A DNA stretch of 64,000 nt from an uncultured Balneola sp. (GTDB lineage: Bacteria > Bacteroidota > Rhodothermia > Balneolales > Balneolaceae): the NCBI GenBank assembly GCA_902529365.1, contig CABZWK010000007.1, positions 21,938 to 85,937 of the forward strand, given 5' to 3'. Positions 8,814 through 17,295 of the stretch are shown piece after piece. The stretch's first letter is position 1, and each line of letters begins with the position of its first letter. The notes beneath the pieces are model-generated. The model saw only the letters and a list, made by a program, of their open reading frames with translations. It was not told the origin of the DNA and searched no databases. Made by a program: the position numbers and the translations under genes.

Positions 8814-11456
8814 ATGTTTATAAAATACGCGACTCCATTTCAGCAAAGGATAATGCAGCATGCAGGAATCCTTACATTTTTTGTATTTAGTTTTTCAGCC
8901 AACCTCTTGGCTCAACATTACAAGGTTTCAGACCCTGATGTTTTTAACCGCTTCACCTTTGACGATGAACTCAAATATGCTAATGATGTATTATCTCCTG
9001 CAGAGTTTCTTGGTTATGAATTAGGTCAGGAATATACCCACCATTATCAGGTTGTGGATTACTTTGAGTATTTATCAGCTAACTCAGATCGAATTCAAGT
9101 TCAAGAATATGGCTCCACCCACGAAGGTAGAAGTTTGATTTACGCTACCATAAGTTCTGCCACTAATATGAGTAATTTGGCGCAAATTAAGGAGAAGAAT
9201 AAGCAGTTAGCGAGTCATGAAATTGAACCAGACCCAGAAATGCCAGTTGTAGTCTGGATGAGTTATAATGTGCATGGGAATGAGCCATCCAGTAGTGAAT
9301 CAGCTATGCAAGCAGCCTATAGAATGGTGGCTGCGGAAGATAATCAAACTGTTACATGGCGAGCGGAATCGGTTGTTATTATTGATCCGATGTTAAATCC
9401 AGATGGTCGGGACCGATACGTTACCTGGTATAAATCATCACAAACACATGTGATAAATGCCGATGTTAATGATTTAGAGCATGACGAAATTTGGCCTGGT
9501 GGCAGAACCAATCATTACTGGTTCGATTTGAATAGAGACTGGGTTTGGTTAGTACATCCAGAATCACAAGGACGCATTAAGGTCTACCAAGAATGGATGC
9601 CACAAGTGCATATGGATTTTCATGAACAAGGAGCTGATAATAACTATTTTTTAATGCCAGGAACCACCCCCAGAAACTATGAGCTACCTCGTAGCTATGA
9701 GGATTATGCCGATGCATTTGGTAGAGGGGCAGTAAAACGCTTTGACAAGGCGCAGGTAAATTACTTCACCCGAGAGGCCTTTGATTTCTTTTATCCTGGG
9801 TACGGATCATCCTATCCCAGCGTGATGGGGGGTATTGGTATGTTAGCTGAACAAGGAGGGCATAGTAGAGGTGGTCGTGCTGTTGATACTGATGATGGAT
9901 ATGTCTTAACTCTACGTCAACGAATTTTTGACCATTATATCAATTCATTGGCTGTGGTTGAAACGGCCGTTGAGAATAGAATGGGATTACTTGAATACTT
10001 TAATGAGGCTCGAAATCCAGAAAACCAAAAAGGAGATACTAAAGCTTATATACTGTCTAGAGATGAACAATCCTACAGTATTGATGTTGTCAACTTATTG
10101 TTAGATCATGGGATTAAGGTCTACGAAACCACTCAAGATCAACGCTTATCTAATACCTTTGATTATTGGGATGCTAATGAGGCTACAAGGACCATAAAAG
10201 AAGGGAGTTTTGTAATTCCTACAGAGCAACCAGCACACATATTCATTCATACGCTCTTTCGCCGCCAATTGGAAATTAGAGACTCCGTTATGTATGATAT
10301 GTCTACATGGACGGTACCAATGGCATATAATTTAGATGCTTACTGGAGTGAAAATCTTCCATCTAGCCTGAAATCGATCAATCAGAAAATTTCTTTGAAA
10401 GGAGAATTAACGCAGAAAGCATCCTATGCCTATGTGATGGACTGGTCGCAACGCTATGCACCTAACGCCCTGGGTGATATGTTAGAGGCTGGGTTTAGGG
10501 TTCGGACCGCATCTGAGTCATTTGGGTATGAGGGAAATACATATTCTCGTGGGAGTGTAATTGTATTGATAGGTAGAAATTTAGGTCATGGCGATGAGTT
10601 ACATAGCGTAATGGAAGAAATTGCGGTTAAAAATAAGGTTAGCATCGTGCCGTTCAATACTGGGCGCATGGACACAGGGATTGATTTAGCCTCTTCTGAT
10701 GCTAATCCACTTCACGCTCCACGTGTTGCTTTGGTGGTTGATCAGCCATTTAATTCATACACCGCAGGGCAGCTTTGGTATTTACTGGATTATTGGACGG
10801 AATACGGTATTAGCCGAGTACGATCCGATCGTTTGGCTGGCATAGATCTGGATGCCTATGATGTGTTGATATTTTCAGGTGCTTGGGGAGGAATAGATCA
10901 AGTTCTTACTGAATCTGTTCAGGATAAAATGAAAGAGTGGGTTCGTTCAGGTGGTGTTTTAGTGGGTACTGAGGGTATGGCATCATGGTTGAGTAATACT
11001 CGAAGTGGGTTTACTAATATTACGTTGCATGAACCCGAGAATAACGATGAGGAACAGACCGATGAAGGATATATCGCTTATTCTGAACGGGCTAAGAAGT
11101 CTGGTCTTCAAAGAATTCCTGGTGCAGCATTTAAATCACACATCGATAACACCCATCCATTAGGATTTGGCATGAAAGAGCAGTTATACACTCTCAAGTT
11201 TTCTACAGATGTATTTGAACTTAATCCTAATCTTTTAGCGGTTGGTAGATATGCCTCAAATCCCGATGACCTACTAGCTTCAGGTTATGCATCCCCCGAG
11301 AATAAGATGAAAGCAGCTTCTAATTCTTTTGCTGCGGTGCAAAATATGGGACAGGGTAAAGTAGTATTGCTTTTAGAAAATACCCAATACCGTATGTTTT
11401 GGATTGGACCGTCAAGGATGATACAGAATGCGGTTTTTCAGCTACCCGCGCACTAA
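8814..11456 (+). CDS. Secreted M14-family zinc carboxypeptidase, long form
   Basis: This is 880 residues with an N-terminal signal peptide (cut near NLLA-QHYK). The metallocarboxypeptidase domain spans about residues 60-390. The Zn ligands appear in NVHGNEPSSSES (HxxE) and the later DFHEQG histidine. NPDGRDRY and FDLNRDW are typical substrate-site motifs. The C-terminal ~250 residues resemble a glutamine-amidotransferase-like fold (VALVVDQPFNSY, VLIFSGAWGG, SGGVLVGTEG) and may be structural. It probably removes C-terminal residues from peptides in the periplasm or outside the cell, supporting protein scavenging. It sits downstream of the DUF5916 gene, which may be co-transcribed. Confidence 0.88.
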   Translation: MFIKYATPFQQRIMQHAGILTFFVFSFSANLLAQHYKVSDPDVFNRFTFDDELKYANDVLSPAEFLGYELGQEYTHHYQVVDYFEYLSANSDRIQVQEYGSTHEGRSLIYATISSATNMSNLAQIKEKNKQLASHEIEPDPEMPVVVWMSYNVHGNEPSSSESAMQAAYRMVAAEDNQTVTWRAESVVIIDPMLNPDGRDRYVTWYKSSQTHVINADVNDLEHDEIWPGGRTNHYWFDLNRDWVWLVHPESQGRIKVYQEWMPQVHMDFHEQGADNNYFLMPGTTPRNYELPRSYEDYADAFGRGAVKRFDKAQVNYFTREAFDFFYPGYGSSYPSVMGGIGMLAEQGGHSRGGRAVDTDDGYVLTLRQRIFDHYINSLAVVETAVENRMGLLEYFNEARNPENQKGDTKAYILSRDEQSYSIDVVNLLLDHGIKVYETTQDQRLSNTFDYWDANEATRTIKEGSFVIPTEQPAHIFIHTLFRRQLEIRDSVMYDMSTWTVPMAYNLDAYWSENLPSSLKSINQKISLKGELTQKASYAYVMDWSQRYAPNALGDMLEAGFRVRTASESFGYEGNTYSRGSVIVLIGRNLGHGDELHSVMEEIAVKNKVSIVPFNTGRMDTGIDLASSDANPLHAPRVALVVDQPFNSYTAGQLWYLLDYWTEYGISRVRSDRLAGIDLDAYDVLIFSGAWGGIDQVLTESVQDKMKEWVRSGGVLVGTEGMASWLSNTRSGFTNITLHEPENNDEEQTDEGYIAYSERAKKSGLQRIPGAAFKSHIDNTHPLGFGMKEQLYTLKFSTDVFELNPNLLAVGRYASNPDDLLASGYASPENKMKAASNSFAAVQNMGQGKVVLLLENTQYRMFWIGPSRMIQNAVFQLPAH

Positions 11457-11465
11457 ACAAACTGC

Positions 11466-11981
11466 TCAGCTTTTACGAGATCTTTTGGCTAAGATGGGAA
11501 CAAAAAATAAATACATTCCACTTAGCCAAAGGATTAAGATAATGATTCCTGTGGGGAGGAATATCCATAATTTAGCACTAGGGTGAAACCAAGAACCATC
11601 ATGAAGCTGCTCAATAATATCAGATCGCCTGTAAGCTGTTTTTAGTACAGTACCTCTTTCCAAGTCTATCTGAATTTCCCACTTATTTTTTGCTCGAACT
11701 TTCACAATTCCTTTATCTGGTCGTACATCTAAGCGATCTATGTCTGACCAACCTTGGATTTGTGCTTCTAGTATTCCCTGACTAATACTTAAAATATCGC
11801 TAAATCTTATAGAAAGAGTATCTATGGCAACCTCCTCAGTTTTAGGTTGTATCCATTCTACTTCCTTTTTCAACTGTAATAGTATACCTGTTACAATTAC
11901 AATTAAAAAAGGAATGGAAACCAAAAACGCACCCCATCGATGTATTTTTCTTGTATCCCTTCTTGAGTGCCATTTACGCAT
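11466..11981 (-). CDS. PepSY-associated membrane protein, short form
   Basis: This 171-residue protein has two membrane helices: one near residues 19-40 following a conserved RKIHRWGAF start, and one near 138-160. A ~95-residue extracytoplasmic PepSY-like region lies between them. The opening basic/His motif and the SWFHPSAKLW stretch are typical of PepSY_TM proteins, which are commonly encoded near TonB-dependent metal receptors and are thought to help periplasmic metal reduction. It lacks the extra helices of full-length members. It is the last gene of a minus-strand run with ogt and a metal-type receptor and may act with them. It is convergent with the M14 gene. Confidence 0.72.
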   Translation of the reverse strand: MRKWHSRRDTRKIHRWGAFLVSIPFLIVIVTGILLQLKKEVEWIQPKTEEVAIDTLSIRFSDILSISQGILEAQIQGWSDIDRLDVRPDKGIVKVRAKNKWEIQIDLERGTVLKTAYRRSDIIEQLHDGSWFHPSAKLWIFLPTGIIILILWLSGMYLFFVPILAKRSRKS

Positions 11982-12070
11982 ATCTAATTTGTGTAAAGTT
12001 ATTTCGTCGGTGTTAAGCTTAACTCCAGAGATAAGTCAGCTAAACTACTACTTTGATATGAATAAGATAG

Positions 12071-12529
12071 CTAGATTAACAATGAATTTTCGTGTTTGAG
12101 TAACCATTTTTTTCTTTCAATACCATATGCATAGCCTTTCAGATCCCCATTATGCCCAATGACCCTGTGGCAGGGTACGATAACTGCTAATGGATTTCTT
12201 CCGTTAGCGCTACCAACTGCCTGCATTGCATTTGGGCTAGCAATTTGCATAGCAAGTGACTTATACGAAATAGTTGTCCCATGTGGGATTTGTTGTAATG
12301 CATTCCATACACGCGATTCAAACTCAGAACCATCTAGCAGTAATGGTATATTAAACGAGGTTCTGGTACCACTAAAATATTCTGATAATTGTGTTTTTGT
12401 CCATTCTGTGATCTGATCAGGATCCTCTGGTCCATCTGTCTCTTGGAAATTTACATTATATAAATGTTGCCCATTTGACAGTATCCTCATGAAACCAATT
12501 GGTGTTTTTAGATATGATTGGTAAATCAC
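12071..12529 (-). CDS. ogt: Methylated-DNA--protein-cysteine methyltransferase
   Basis: This 152-residue protein carries the PCHRVIG active-site motif with acceptor Cys120. It also has the helix-turn-helix recognition segment SYKSLAMQIASPNAMQAVGSANGRNP (split: SYKSLAMQIAS and AMQAVGSANGRNP), characteristic of Ogt/MGMT proteins. It repairs O6-methylguanine by irreversible transfer of the alkyl group to the cysteine. The start is a GTG at 12529 that overlaps the TAG stop of the upstream TonB receptor by one base, so translation is probably coupled. The N-terminus MIYQSYLKTPIG fits the family, which supports this start over Met14. Coupling of a DNA-repair enzyme to a metal receptor is unusual. 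Confidence 0.93.
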   Translation of the reverse strand: MIYQSYLKTPIGFMRILSNGQHLYNVNFQETDGPEDPDQITEWTKTQLSEYFSGTRTSFNIPLLLDGSEFESRVWNALQQIPHGTTISYKSLAMQIASPNAMQAVGSANGRNPLAVIVPCHRVIGHNGDLKGYAYGIERKKWLLKHENSLLI

Positions 12530-14901
12530 TAATAATAAATTTTGTACGAAATCATAAATCTTCTACCCATTTCAGGCATAAGATGTTTTATTCTGGACAG
12601 ATGATTATAGTACTCGGTGTCTAAAATATTCTGAACGTTTAATGATAGTGTACTGAAGGTTGAAGCTTTTAATAAATATTTTTTATTAAAAAGATTGTAT
12701 TGTAAATAAAAATCAAGTTTGTTGTAACTTTCGGTAGTTGTTTCAAATTCTCCAACTCTATCTTGCTTGTCACTAAATGTGTGGATTAACCCAGTATTAC
12801 CATTTGTGAAGTTAAAAATGTATTCGGTGGATATTTTAAGGGGCGGCGTAAATGGAATTGGCTTAAAACTGGAATTCTTATCTTCTCTAAAGTCTGATTT
12901 AATAAAGCTAAATGAAGACTTAATAGATTGTTTATTTGTTATGCTAAAATATAATTCACCTTCAAATCCCATCATCTCAGCTTCCACACCTTTAACTTGG
13001 TAATAATACAAATCAGGGTAACGATTTGTGGTTTGATTGGTATTCATAAACAAGTTGTAGCTGTCAAAATAATTTCTAAATAGTGAAGCAAAAATCATAA
13101 CTCTAGAAATCGTGAATTCGTAATTGATTTCTGAAGTCCATGCTCTTTCAGCCATTAAGTTTGTATTTCCAATATCGAAAGAATAAGAAGCAAGATGAGG
13201 GCCTTCAGAAAAAAGTTCATCCAAACTAGGTGGTCTAAATGTTCTGGCAGACGAAAAAATAACAGTTTGTCGTTCTGATAATATTATGGTGCTACTAATT
13301 GAGCCACTTAAAGCGTAATAATTTTTTGATTCCAGTTTACCAATTAAGTCACTTACTTTTCGAACTTTTGGATTCCTAATTGCGTAGTCAAATCTCCAAC
13401 CTATCTTTAAATCTAATTTATTAAAACCAATCTCTTGTACCAAGAAGGCCCCAATATCATATGACTCCGAGTGTGGTGTACCTGCACCATTAACCAAGTA
13501 ATCAGTATAGGTATAGTCTATTCCAAAAATTCCTTCGTCAAAAAAACCTAAAGCATTATTATTACCTGTAAAATTTAGAGAGTGATTTGTTTGACCAAAT
13601 TCCATTCCAATCAATCTTGGCGATTGACTTTCTAATTCTAGATGAAAATAGTTAGCATAATTGTAGTCAATTTTGAATCTTGTAATTTTATCAACTTTTG
13701 GATAAATCTCTGATCTAACGTTGACATTATATTTTTCCAATTCAATATGAACACCTTCTAGATGCCCTTTGTCATTTGGTGCAACCCCATAGTTAGAAAG
13801 AAAAGAGCTAAAAGAGCCACCTATATATCCCCATTTAGTAAATTTAGTTAGCCCAATAGTATTGTCAGTATTTTGATTGTATGTATTTTTGATAGTACCA
13901 ATTGGGGTAACTTGATCCAAATGATATCTTCCATTTAAATCTAAACCAACAGACAATGACTGAGATTCAATGGGGATATTAGTTTGAATGCCTAAACCTC
14001 CACCAGGAGCTGCTAAATCACCCGACAGTGAGATTACTCCATTTAATTTGTTAGGCATTGAGTTAGGTATAATATTTTTGATCACATTAACTATACCGCC
14101 CACCATATTACTGCCATATTGTAGAGCTTCTGGTCCTTTAACGAGATCAATTTCAATGGCATTATCCGAATTCATTGTTACAGCATGATCAGAGTATGTT
14201 GCAGAAACATCTTGCATTATATTCCCATCTAACCGTAACTGAACCCGATAGCCGTCGAGCCCTCTAATTACAGGTCTTGTTGTGGAGACTCCATTTGAAC
14301 GCATTTCAACTCCAGGAATTCTTGAAATGGTTTCGCTGAGAGTGATTCCAAAATTTCTTCTAATTTCATCACCGTATAACTTGTAACTTTTACCTGTTAA
14401 ATGAGATGTAGAATTATAATTATCAGCTGAAACGACTAAAGAATCTGTAGAAAAGGTAATTAAGGATAATTTTATTGATAGAATTAGATTAGGTTTTTCT
14501 TTCAGAATTATATTAACACTTCTTTCTTTATATCCTAATCTACTGATATCAATTTCATACTCACCGTTTGGTAGGTTATTAAAAATAAATTCACCATTAG
14601 CATCAGTAATTGTATACCGGTTAATTTTGTCAATATGTAAGGTTACAAAGGGTATAGGTTCTAATGTTTCACTATCGACTATTTTACCGCTAACTTTGTA
14701 TATGTTACTTATTTCTTTAACAAAGGAATCCGTTATGTATGAAAATGAATATTGTGGATTTAGAAATGACGAAAACAAAAACACCAAAACACACTTTAAA
14801 CCGAGGCACTTTTCTACTCTCCCGCATCTATCACATTTTTTTGCGTTAGATTGTATGCGTTCTTCAGTCAAAGTAAAGAGTTTATTTATTGAGGTCATCA
14901 T
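12529..14901 (-). CDS. TonB-dependent outer-membrane receptor, ZnuD-like
   Basis: This 790-residue receptor has a hydrophobic signal segment (about 37-52) and a carboxypeptidase-regulatory-like beta-sandwich (about 65-155; VSGKIVDSETLEPIPFV). A plug domain (about 170-285) contains IPGVEMRSNG, RGLDGYRV, DVSATYSDHAV and VKGPEALQYGS. A 22-strand barrel ends in an aromatic residue. The DxSxxxxDHAV plug signature and the His-rich partner lipoprotein suggest a ZnuD-type zinc (or other divalent metal) importer; the metal is inferred. Oddly, about 36 residues precede the signal core and contain four cysteines (C23, C26, C32, C37), and no later ATG is available. It lies 47 bases after the lipoprotein gene and overlaps ogt by one base. 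The gene looks more AT-rich than its neighbours. Confidence 0.88.
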   Translation of the reverse strand: MMTSINKLFTLTEERIQSNAKKCDRCGRVEKCLGLKCVLVFLFSSFLNPQYSFSYITDSFVKEISNIYKVSGKIVDSETLEPIPFVTLHIDKINRYTITDANGEFIFNNLPNGEYEIDISRLGYKERSVNIILKEKPNLILSIKLSLITFSTDSLVVSADNYNSTSHLTGKSYKLYGDEIRRNFGITLSETISRIPGVEMRSNGVSTTRPVIRGLDGYRVQLRLDGNIMQDVSATYSDHAVTMNSDNAIEIDLVKGPEALQYGSNMVGGIVNVIKNIIPNSMPNKLNGVISLSGDLAAPGGGLGIQTNIPIESQSLSVGLDLNGRYHLDQVTPIGTIKNTYNQNTDNTIGLTKFTKWGYIGGSFSSFLSNYGVAPNDKGHLEGVHIELEKYNVNVRSEIYPKVDKITRFKIDYNYANYFHLELESQSPRLIGMEFGQTNHSLNFTGNNNALGFFDEGIFGIDYTYTDYLVNGAGTPHSESYDIGAFLVQEIGFNKLDLKIGWRFDYAIRNPKVRKVSDLIGKLESKNYYALSGSISSTIILSERQTVIFSSARTFRPPSLDELFSEGPHLASYSFDIGNTNLMAERAWTSEINYEFTISRVMIFASLFRNYFDSYNLFMNTNQTTNRYPDLYYYQVKGVEAEMMGFEGELYFSITNKQSIKSSFSFIKSDFREDKNSSFKPIPFTPPLKISTEYIFNFTNGNTGLIHTFSDKQDRVGEFETTTESYNKLDFYLQYNLFNKKYLLKASTFSTLSLNVQNILDTEYYNHLSRIKHLMPEMGRRFMISYKIYY

Positions 14902-14948
14902 TAAATATTGTGTCTCTTGTTTAAAGGTGTATTGATGTTTATATATAC

Positions 14949-15395
14949 TTAATTAACTGTGATCGTGATGTTTTGAGATGTATAATCTGAATGACCACCA
15001 TGCATTAACTTAAGTTTCATAGTAGTAGTACCTACCGCTTTTGGGTGCAAATGAAATCCCCAATCACCCTCAGATTCAAACTCCATCATATCTGAATTGG
15101 CAAATTCAGCTGCAAGAGAATAACCTTCATCTGTATGAGGTTGGAATTCATCACCATCTTCAGCTATGTAGTAGATAGTTACATGATCTGATTCATTGCC
15201 ATTTGTTAGGGTAAATGAACCTGTAACAGTACCATTTTCTTGTTTTACATGTTCTGTACCATTCATTTTTAAAACAAATCCGACTGGTTCTTCGTGTTCA
15301 TCATGATCGGAATCCACTGGATTGGAACATGCAAGTATTGCAATAGTTAAGATTAAAGTTGAAAACTTTAAATAAGTATAGTTATTATTTTTCAT
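14949..15395 (-). CDS. His/acid-rich lipoprotein, putative metal-binding partner of the receptor
   Basis: This 148-residue protein has a lipoprotein signal peptide ending in ILAC (Cys23). A low-complexity HDEHEE stretch follows, then a single beta-rich domain with scattered histidines (HTDE, HLHP, HGGHSD). It is probably anchored in the outer or inner membrane facing the periplasm or surface. It is encoded directly upstream of the ZnuD-like receptor, so capture or delivery of a metal ion is a reasonable inference. I do not recognise a named family. Upstream lie two strong inverted repeats that may regulate it. Confidence 0.7.
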   Translation of the reverse strand: MKNNNYTYLKFSTLILTIAILACSNPVDSDHDEHEEPVGFVLKMNGTEHVKQENGTVTGSFTLTNGNESDHVTIYYIAEDGDEFQPHTDEGYSLAAEFANSDMMEFESEGDWGFHLHPKAVGTTTMKLKLMHGGHSDYTSQNITITVN

Positions 15396-15483
15396 AATGT
15401 ATTATGAGTGTTTTTGGTTTAGTTAAAAACTATCTCTACTAATACCATAAATAGATCAAAATGGATTAATAGAAAATATAATC

Positions 15484-15516
15484 TTGTTTCTTCACACAGA
15501 TTCGGTGAAGAAACAA
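15484..15516 (-). promoter_or_regulatory. Strong hairpin between small His/Cys gene and lipoprotein gene
   Basis: TTGTTTCTTCAC (15484-15495) and GTGAAGAAACAA (15505-15516) form a perfect 12-base-pair inverted repeat with a 9-base loop. It starts 19 bases after the stop of the small gene and 89 bases before the lipoprotein ATG. It could be a partial terminator or attenuator that sets relative expression, or an operator. No clean T-run follows on the minus strand. Confidence 0.55.
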
Positions 15517-15518
15517 TC

Positions 15519-15536
15519 AGTTTAAAATTTTAAACT
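15519..15536. repeat. Perfect 18-base palindrome AGTTTAAAATTTTAAACT
   Basis: A perfect palindrome that overlaps the stop codon of the small His/Cys gene and abuts the 15484-15516 hairpin. It may be a regulator-binding site for the metal locus or part of a compound terminator. It is AT-only except for one G/C pair, so chance is not excluded. Confidence 0.4.
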
Positions 15537-15831
15537 AAATAGAAGGAGGGGCTCTATCACATATATGACAGTTTATGTCACTGTCTAAGTGTGGCTTTTC
15601 AACAAAAATAGATAAGAAAGCGAGAGGTTGAATTACATAATCATCAGAGAAGTAATTAGGAGTATTGATCTCTTGATTCTGAGCGAAAGGACAACAGAAT
15701 TCTATTTCTGTTACCTGAATAATGGATAATGACTCAGAAGCTACAGAAGAGTGATGATAATGCAGAGTCGTTCCAACTACTGAAAAAACAGTCATGGCCA
15801 AAACGACGTAAGTACGGAAATCTTTTTTCAT
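15535..15831 (-). CDS. Small secreted or membrane-anchored His/Cys protein
   Basis: From the ATG at 15831 this is 98 residues; an upstream in-frame TTG would add seven unlikely residues. It has one hydrophobic N-terminal segment (about 8-22) followed at once by a HYHH motif (24-27). A Cys-Cys pair lies at 46-47 (EFCCPF), and a C-terminal CHICDRAPP holds a CxxC at 88-91. I recall small proteins ending in a CxxCRAPP-like motif near metal receptors in Bacteroidota, but I cannot name a family. The residues suggest a metal-binding or thiol-based periplasmic role. It is the first gene of the putative metal operon, 72 bases beyond the hairpin terminator of amt. Confidence 0.65.
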   Translation of the reverse strand: MKKDFRTYVVLAMTVFSVVGTTLHYHHSSVASESLSIIQVTEIEFCCPFAQNQEINTPNYFSDDYVIQPLAFLSIFVEKPHLDSDINCHICDRAPPSI

Positions 15832-15884
15832 TACTTTAATATCTAAACACAAGATAAAAAGAATTTATAAAGAGACCTATAAAA

Positions 15885-15916
15885 AAAGAGGCCTACAGAA
15901 AATGTAGTGCCTCTTT
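15885..15916 (-). terminator. Intrinsic terminator of the ammonium transporter gene
   Basis: AAAGAGGC (15885-15892) pairs with GCCTCTTT (15909-15916). The stem extends by CTACA/TGTAG with a single bulged T, making about 13 base pairs with a 5-base loop. Read on the minus strand it follows the amt stop codon by 8 bases and ends in a T-run (forward AAAAAAA at 15881-15887). This is the clearest rho-independent terminator in the window. Confidence 0.85.
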
Positions 15917-15924
15917 ATATTAAT

Positions 15925-17232
15925 TTAATTAATGATTTTTTCTTCTTCGACTACCATATGATGTTCACCATGATAGCCAATATCCATACCCTCTAATTCA
16001 AGTTCTTCTCGAATTCTTCCTCCTCGAGTGATCAATTCTGAGATTTTCCAAACAATAGCAGTAGCTATACCAGAAAACAATATTGTTACAATAACTGCTT
16101 TAGCTTGTACTAAAATTTGACTTGGATTACCATAAAGTAGACCAGCGCCACCATTAACTTCAGGATTAGCGAAAATACCAGTCAATAAAGCCCCTGCTAT
16201 TCCAACCAAACCATGAATCCCAAATGCGTCTAGTGTGTCATCATGGTTCATCATTGATTTGAGGTGTACTACACCCCAATAACCTACTAAACCTGATATA
16301 ATTCCAATAGCAAGTGCCCCTGAAGCATCAACAAAACCTGAGGCTGGAGTAATACCAACTAATCCGGAAATAGCGCCCGAAGCCATCCCAATTAGAGTAG
16401 GTTTTTTTATAATAAACCATTCAATAGTCAACCAAATTAATGCCCCAGCTGTTGCTGCAATGTTGGTAACCAATAAAGCATTGGCAGCAATTCCATCTGC
16501 TGCTAGCTGACTTCCACCATTAAATCCAAACCAACCAAACCAGAGTAGTGCAGAGCCAAGAACCATAAATTTGATAGATGATGGTTTGCGTACTTCCTCT
16601 AAACTGTGGGCTTTACGCTTGCCTACTAGATATGAGAGTACTAAGCCTGCTATACCTGCATTAATATGAATCACGGTTCCTCCTGCAAAATCCATCTCTC
16701 CAGCATTACTGAGAAAACCACCTCCCCAAACCCAATGCGCAATTGGTGCATAGACAGCTAAAACCCAAAGAACTGAAAATATACCCCAGGTAGAAAAACG
16801 AACCCGTTCAATGACAGAGCCACTAACAATAGCAACGGCAATGGCGGCAAAGGTGCCTTGGAATACGACAAAAAGTAGGGTTGGAATGCTTCCACTCACA
16901 TCATTCACGCCTATGTTAGCTAATAGGATATGGCTGAAATCTCCAATCCAAGCATTACCAGCACCAAAGGCAAGAGAATATCCTGCAATTATCCAGACAA
17001 TGGTACCTGTACAAAAAGCCATATACGACATTCCAATCGTATTGAGCACATGTTTATTTTGAGTTAATCCACCATAAAAAAGAGCTAAACCAGCAGGGGT
17101 CATAAGCATGACTAATGCAGTGGCAATAAGCATCCAGGCAGTATCGCCTGTATCTATGGATGCGGTTTCTTGAGCAAATGCGGTTGTTGTACTTAACGCC
17201 AAGCCTATAAATGTACTTAGTAGGTATTTCAT
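15925..17232 (-). CDS. amt: Ammonium transporter (Amt/Rh family)
   Basis: This 435-residue inner-membrane channel conducts ammonium/ammonia. An N-terminal signal-like helix (cut near TAFA-QETA) precedes 11 membrane helices. Family signatures are seen: GGLTQNKHVLN, DFAGGTVIHINAG with the first pore histidine, GWFGFNGGSQL, and DAFGIHGLVG with the second pore histidine. The C-terminal tail (EELELEGMDIGYHGE) is the regulatory tail that in other Amt proteins communicates with PII. No glnK/PII gene adjoins, which is unusual because amt and glnK are usually paired. Two perfect palindromes lie 39-81 bases upstream of the start and may be nitrogen-control operators. Confidence 0.96.
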   Translation of the reverse strand: MKYLLSTFIGLALSTTTAFAQETASIDTGDTAWMLIATALVMLMTPAGLALFYGGLTQNKHVLNTIGMSYMAFCTGTIVWIIAGYSLAFGAGNAWIGDFSHILLANIGVNDVSGSIPTLLFVVFQGTFAAIAVAIVSGSVIERVRFSTWGIFSVLWVLAVYAPIAHWVWGGGFLSNAGEMDFAGGTVIHINAGIAGLVLSYLVGKRKAHSLEEVRKPSSIKFMVLGSALLWFGWFGFNGGSQLAADGIAANALLVTNIAATAGALIWLTIEWFIIKKPTLIGMASGAISGLVGITPASGFVDASGALAIGIISGLVGYWGVVHLKSMMNHDDTLDAFGIHGLVGIAGALLTGIFANPEVNGGAGLLYGNPSQILVQAKAVIVTILFSGIATAIVWKISELITRGGRIREELELEGMDIGYHGEHHMVVEEEKIIN

Positions 17233-17270
17233 AAATATATCGATTGAGTTAGTGTTTAAAGCAAAAGACT

Positions 17271-17282
17271 GACTAATTAGTC
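17271..17282. promoter_or_regulatory. 12-base palindrome GACTAATTAGTC upstream of amt
   Basis: A perfect palindrome 39 bases upstream of the amt ATG. Together with the 18-base palindrome 14 bases further upstream it looks like a regulator site or a promoter-overlapping operator. The bound factor is unknown. Confidence 0.35.
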
Positions 17283-17295
17283 TTTGTTTAACCTT

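Noticed and set aside
12014..12025. Palindrome GTTAAGCTTAAC between ogt and the PepSY gene
   Set aside because: It is short and AT-rich with no T-run, so it is neither a clear terminator nor a clear operator.
11824..12099. Plus-strand open frame across the PepSY/ogt spacer
   Set aside because: It is mostly antisense to the PepSY gene, has no promoter-like or ribosome-binding signal, and its peptide shows no conserved motif.
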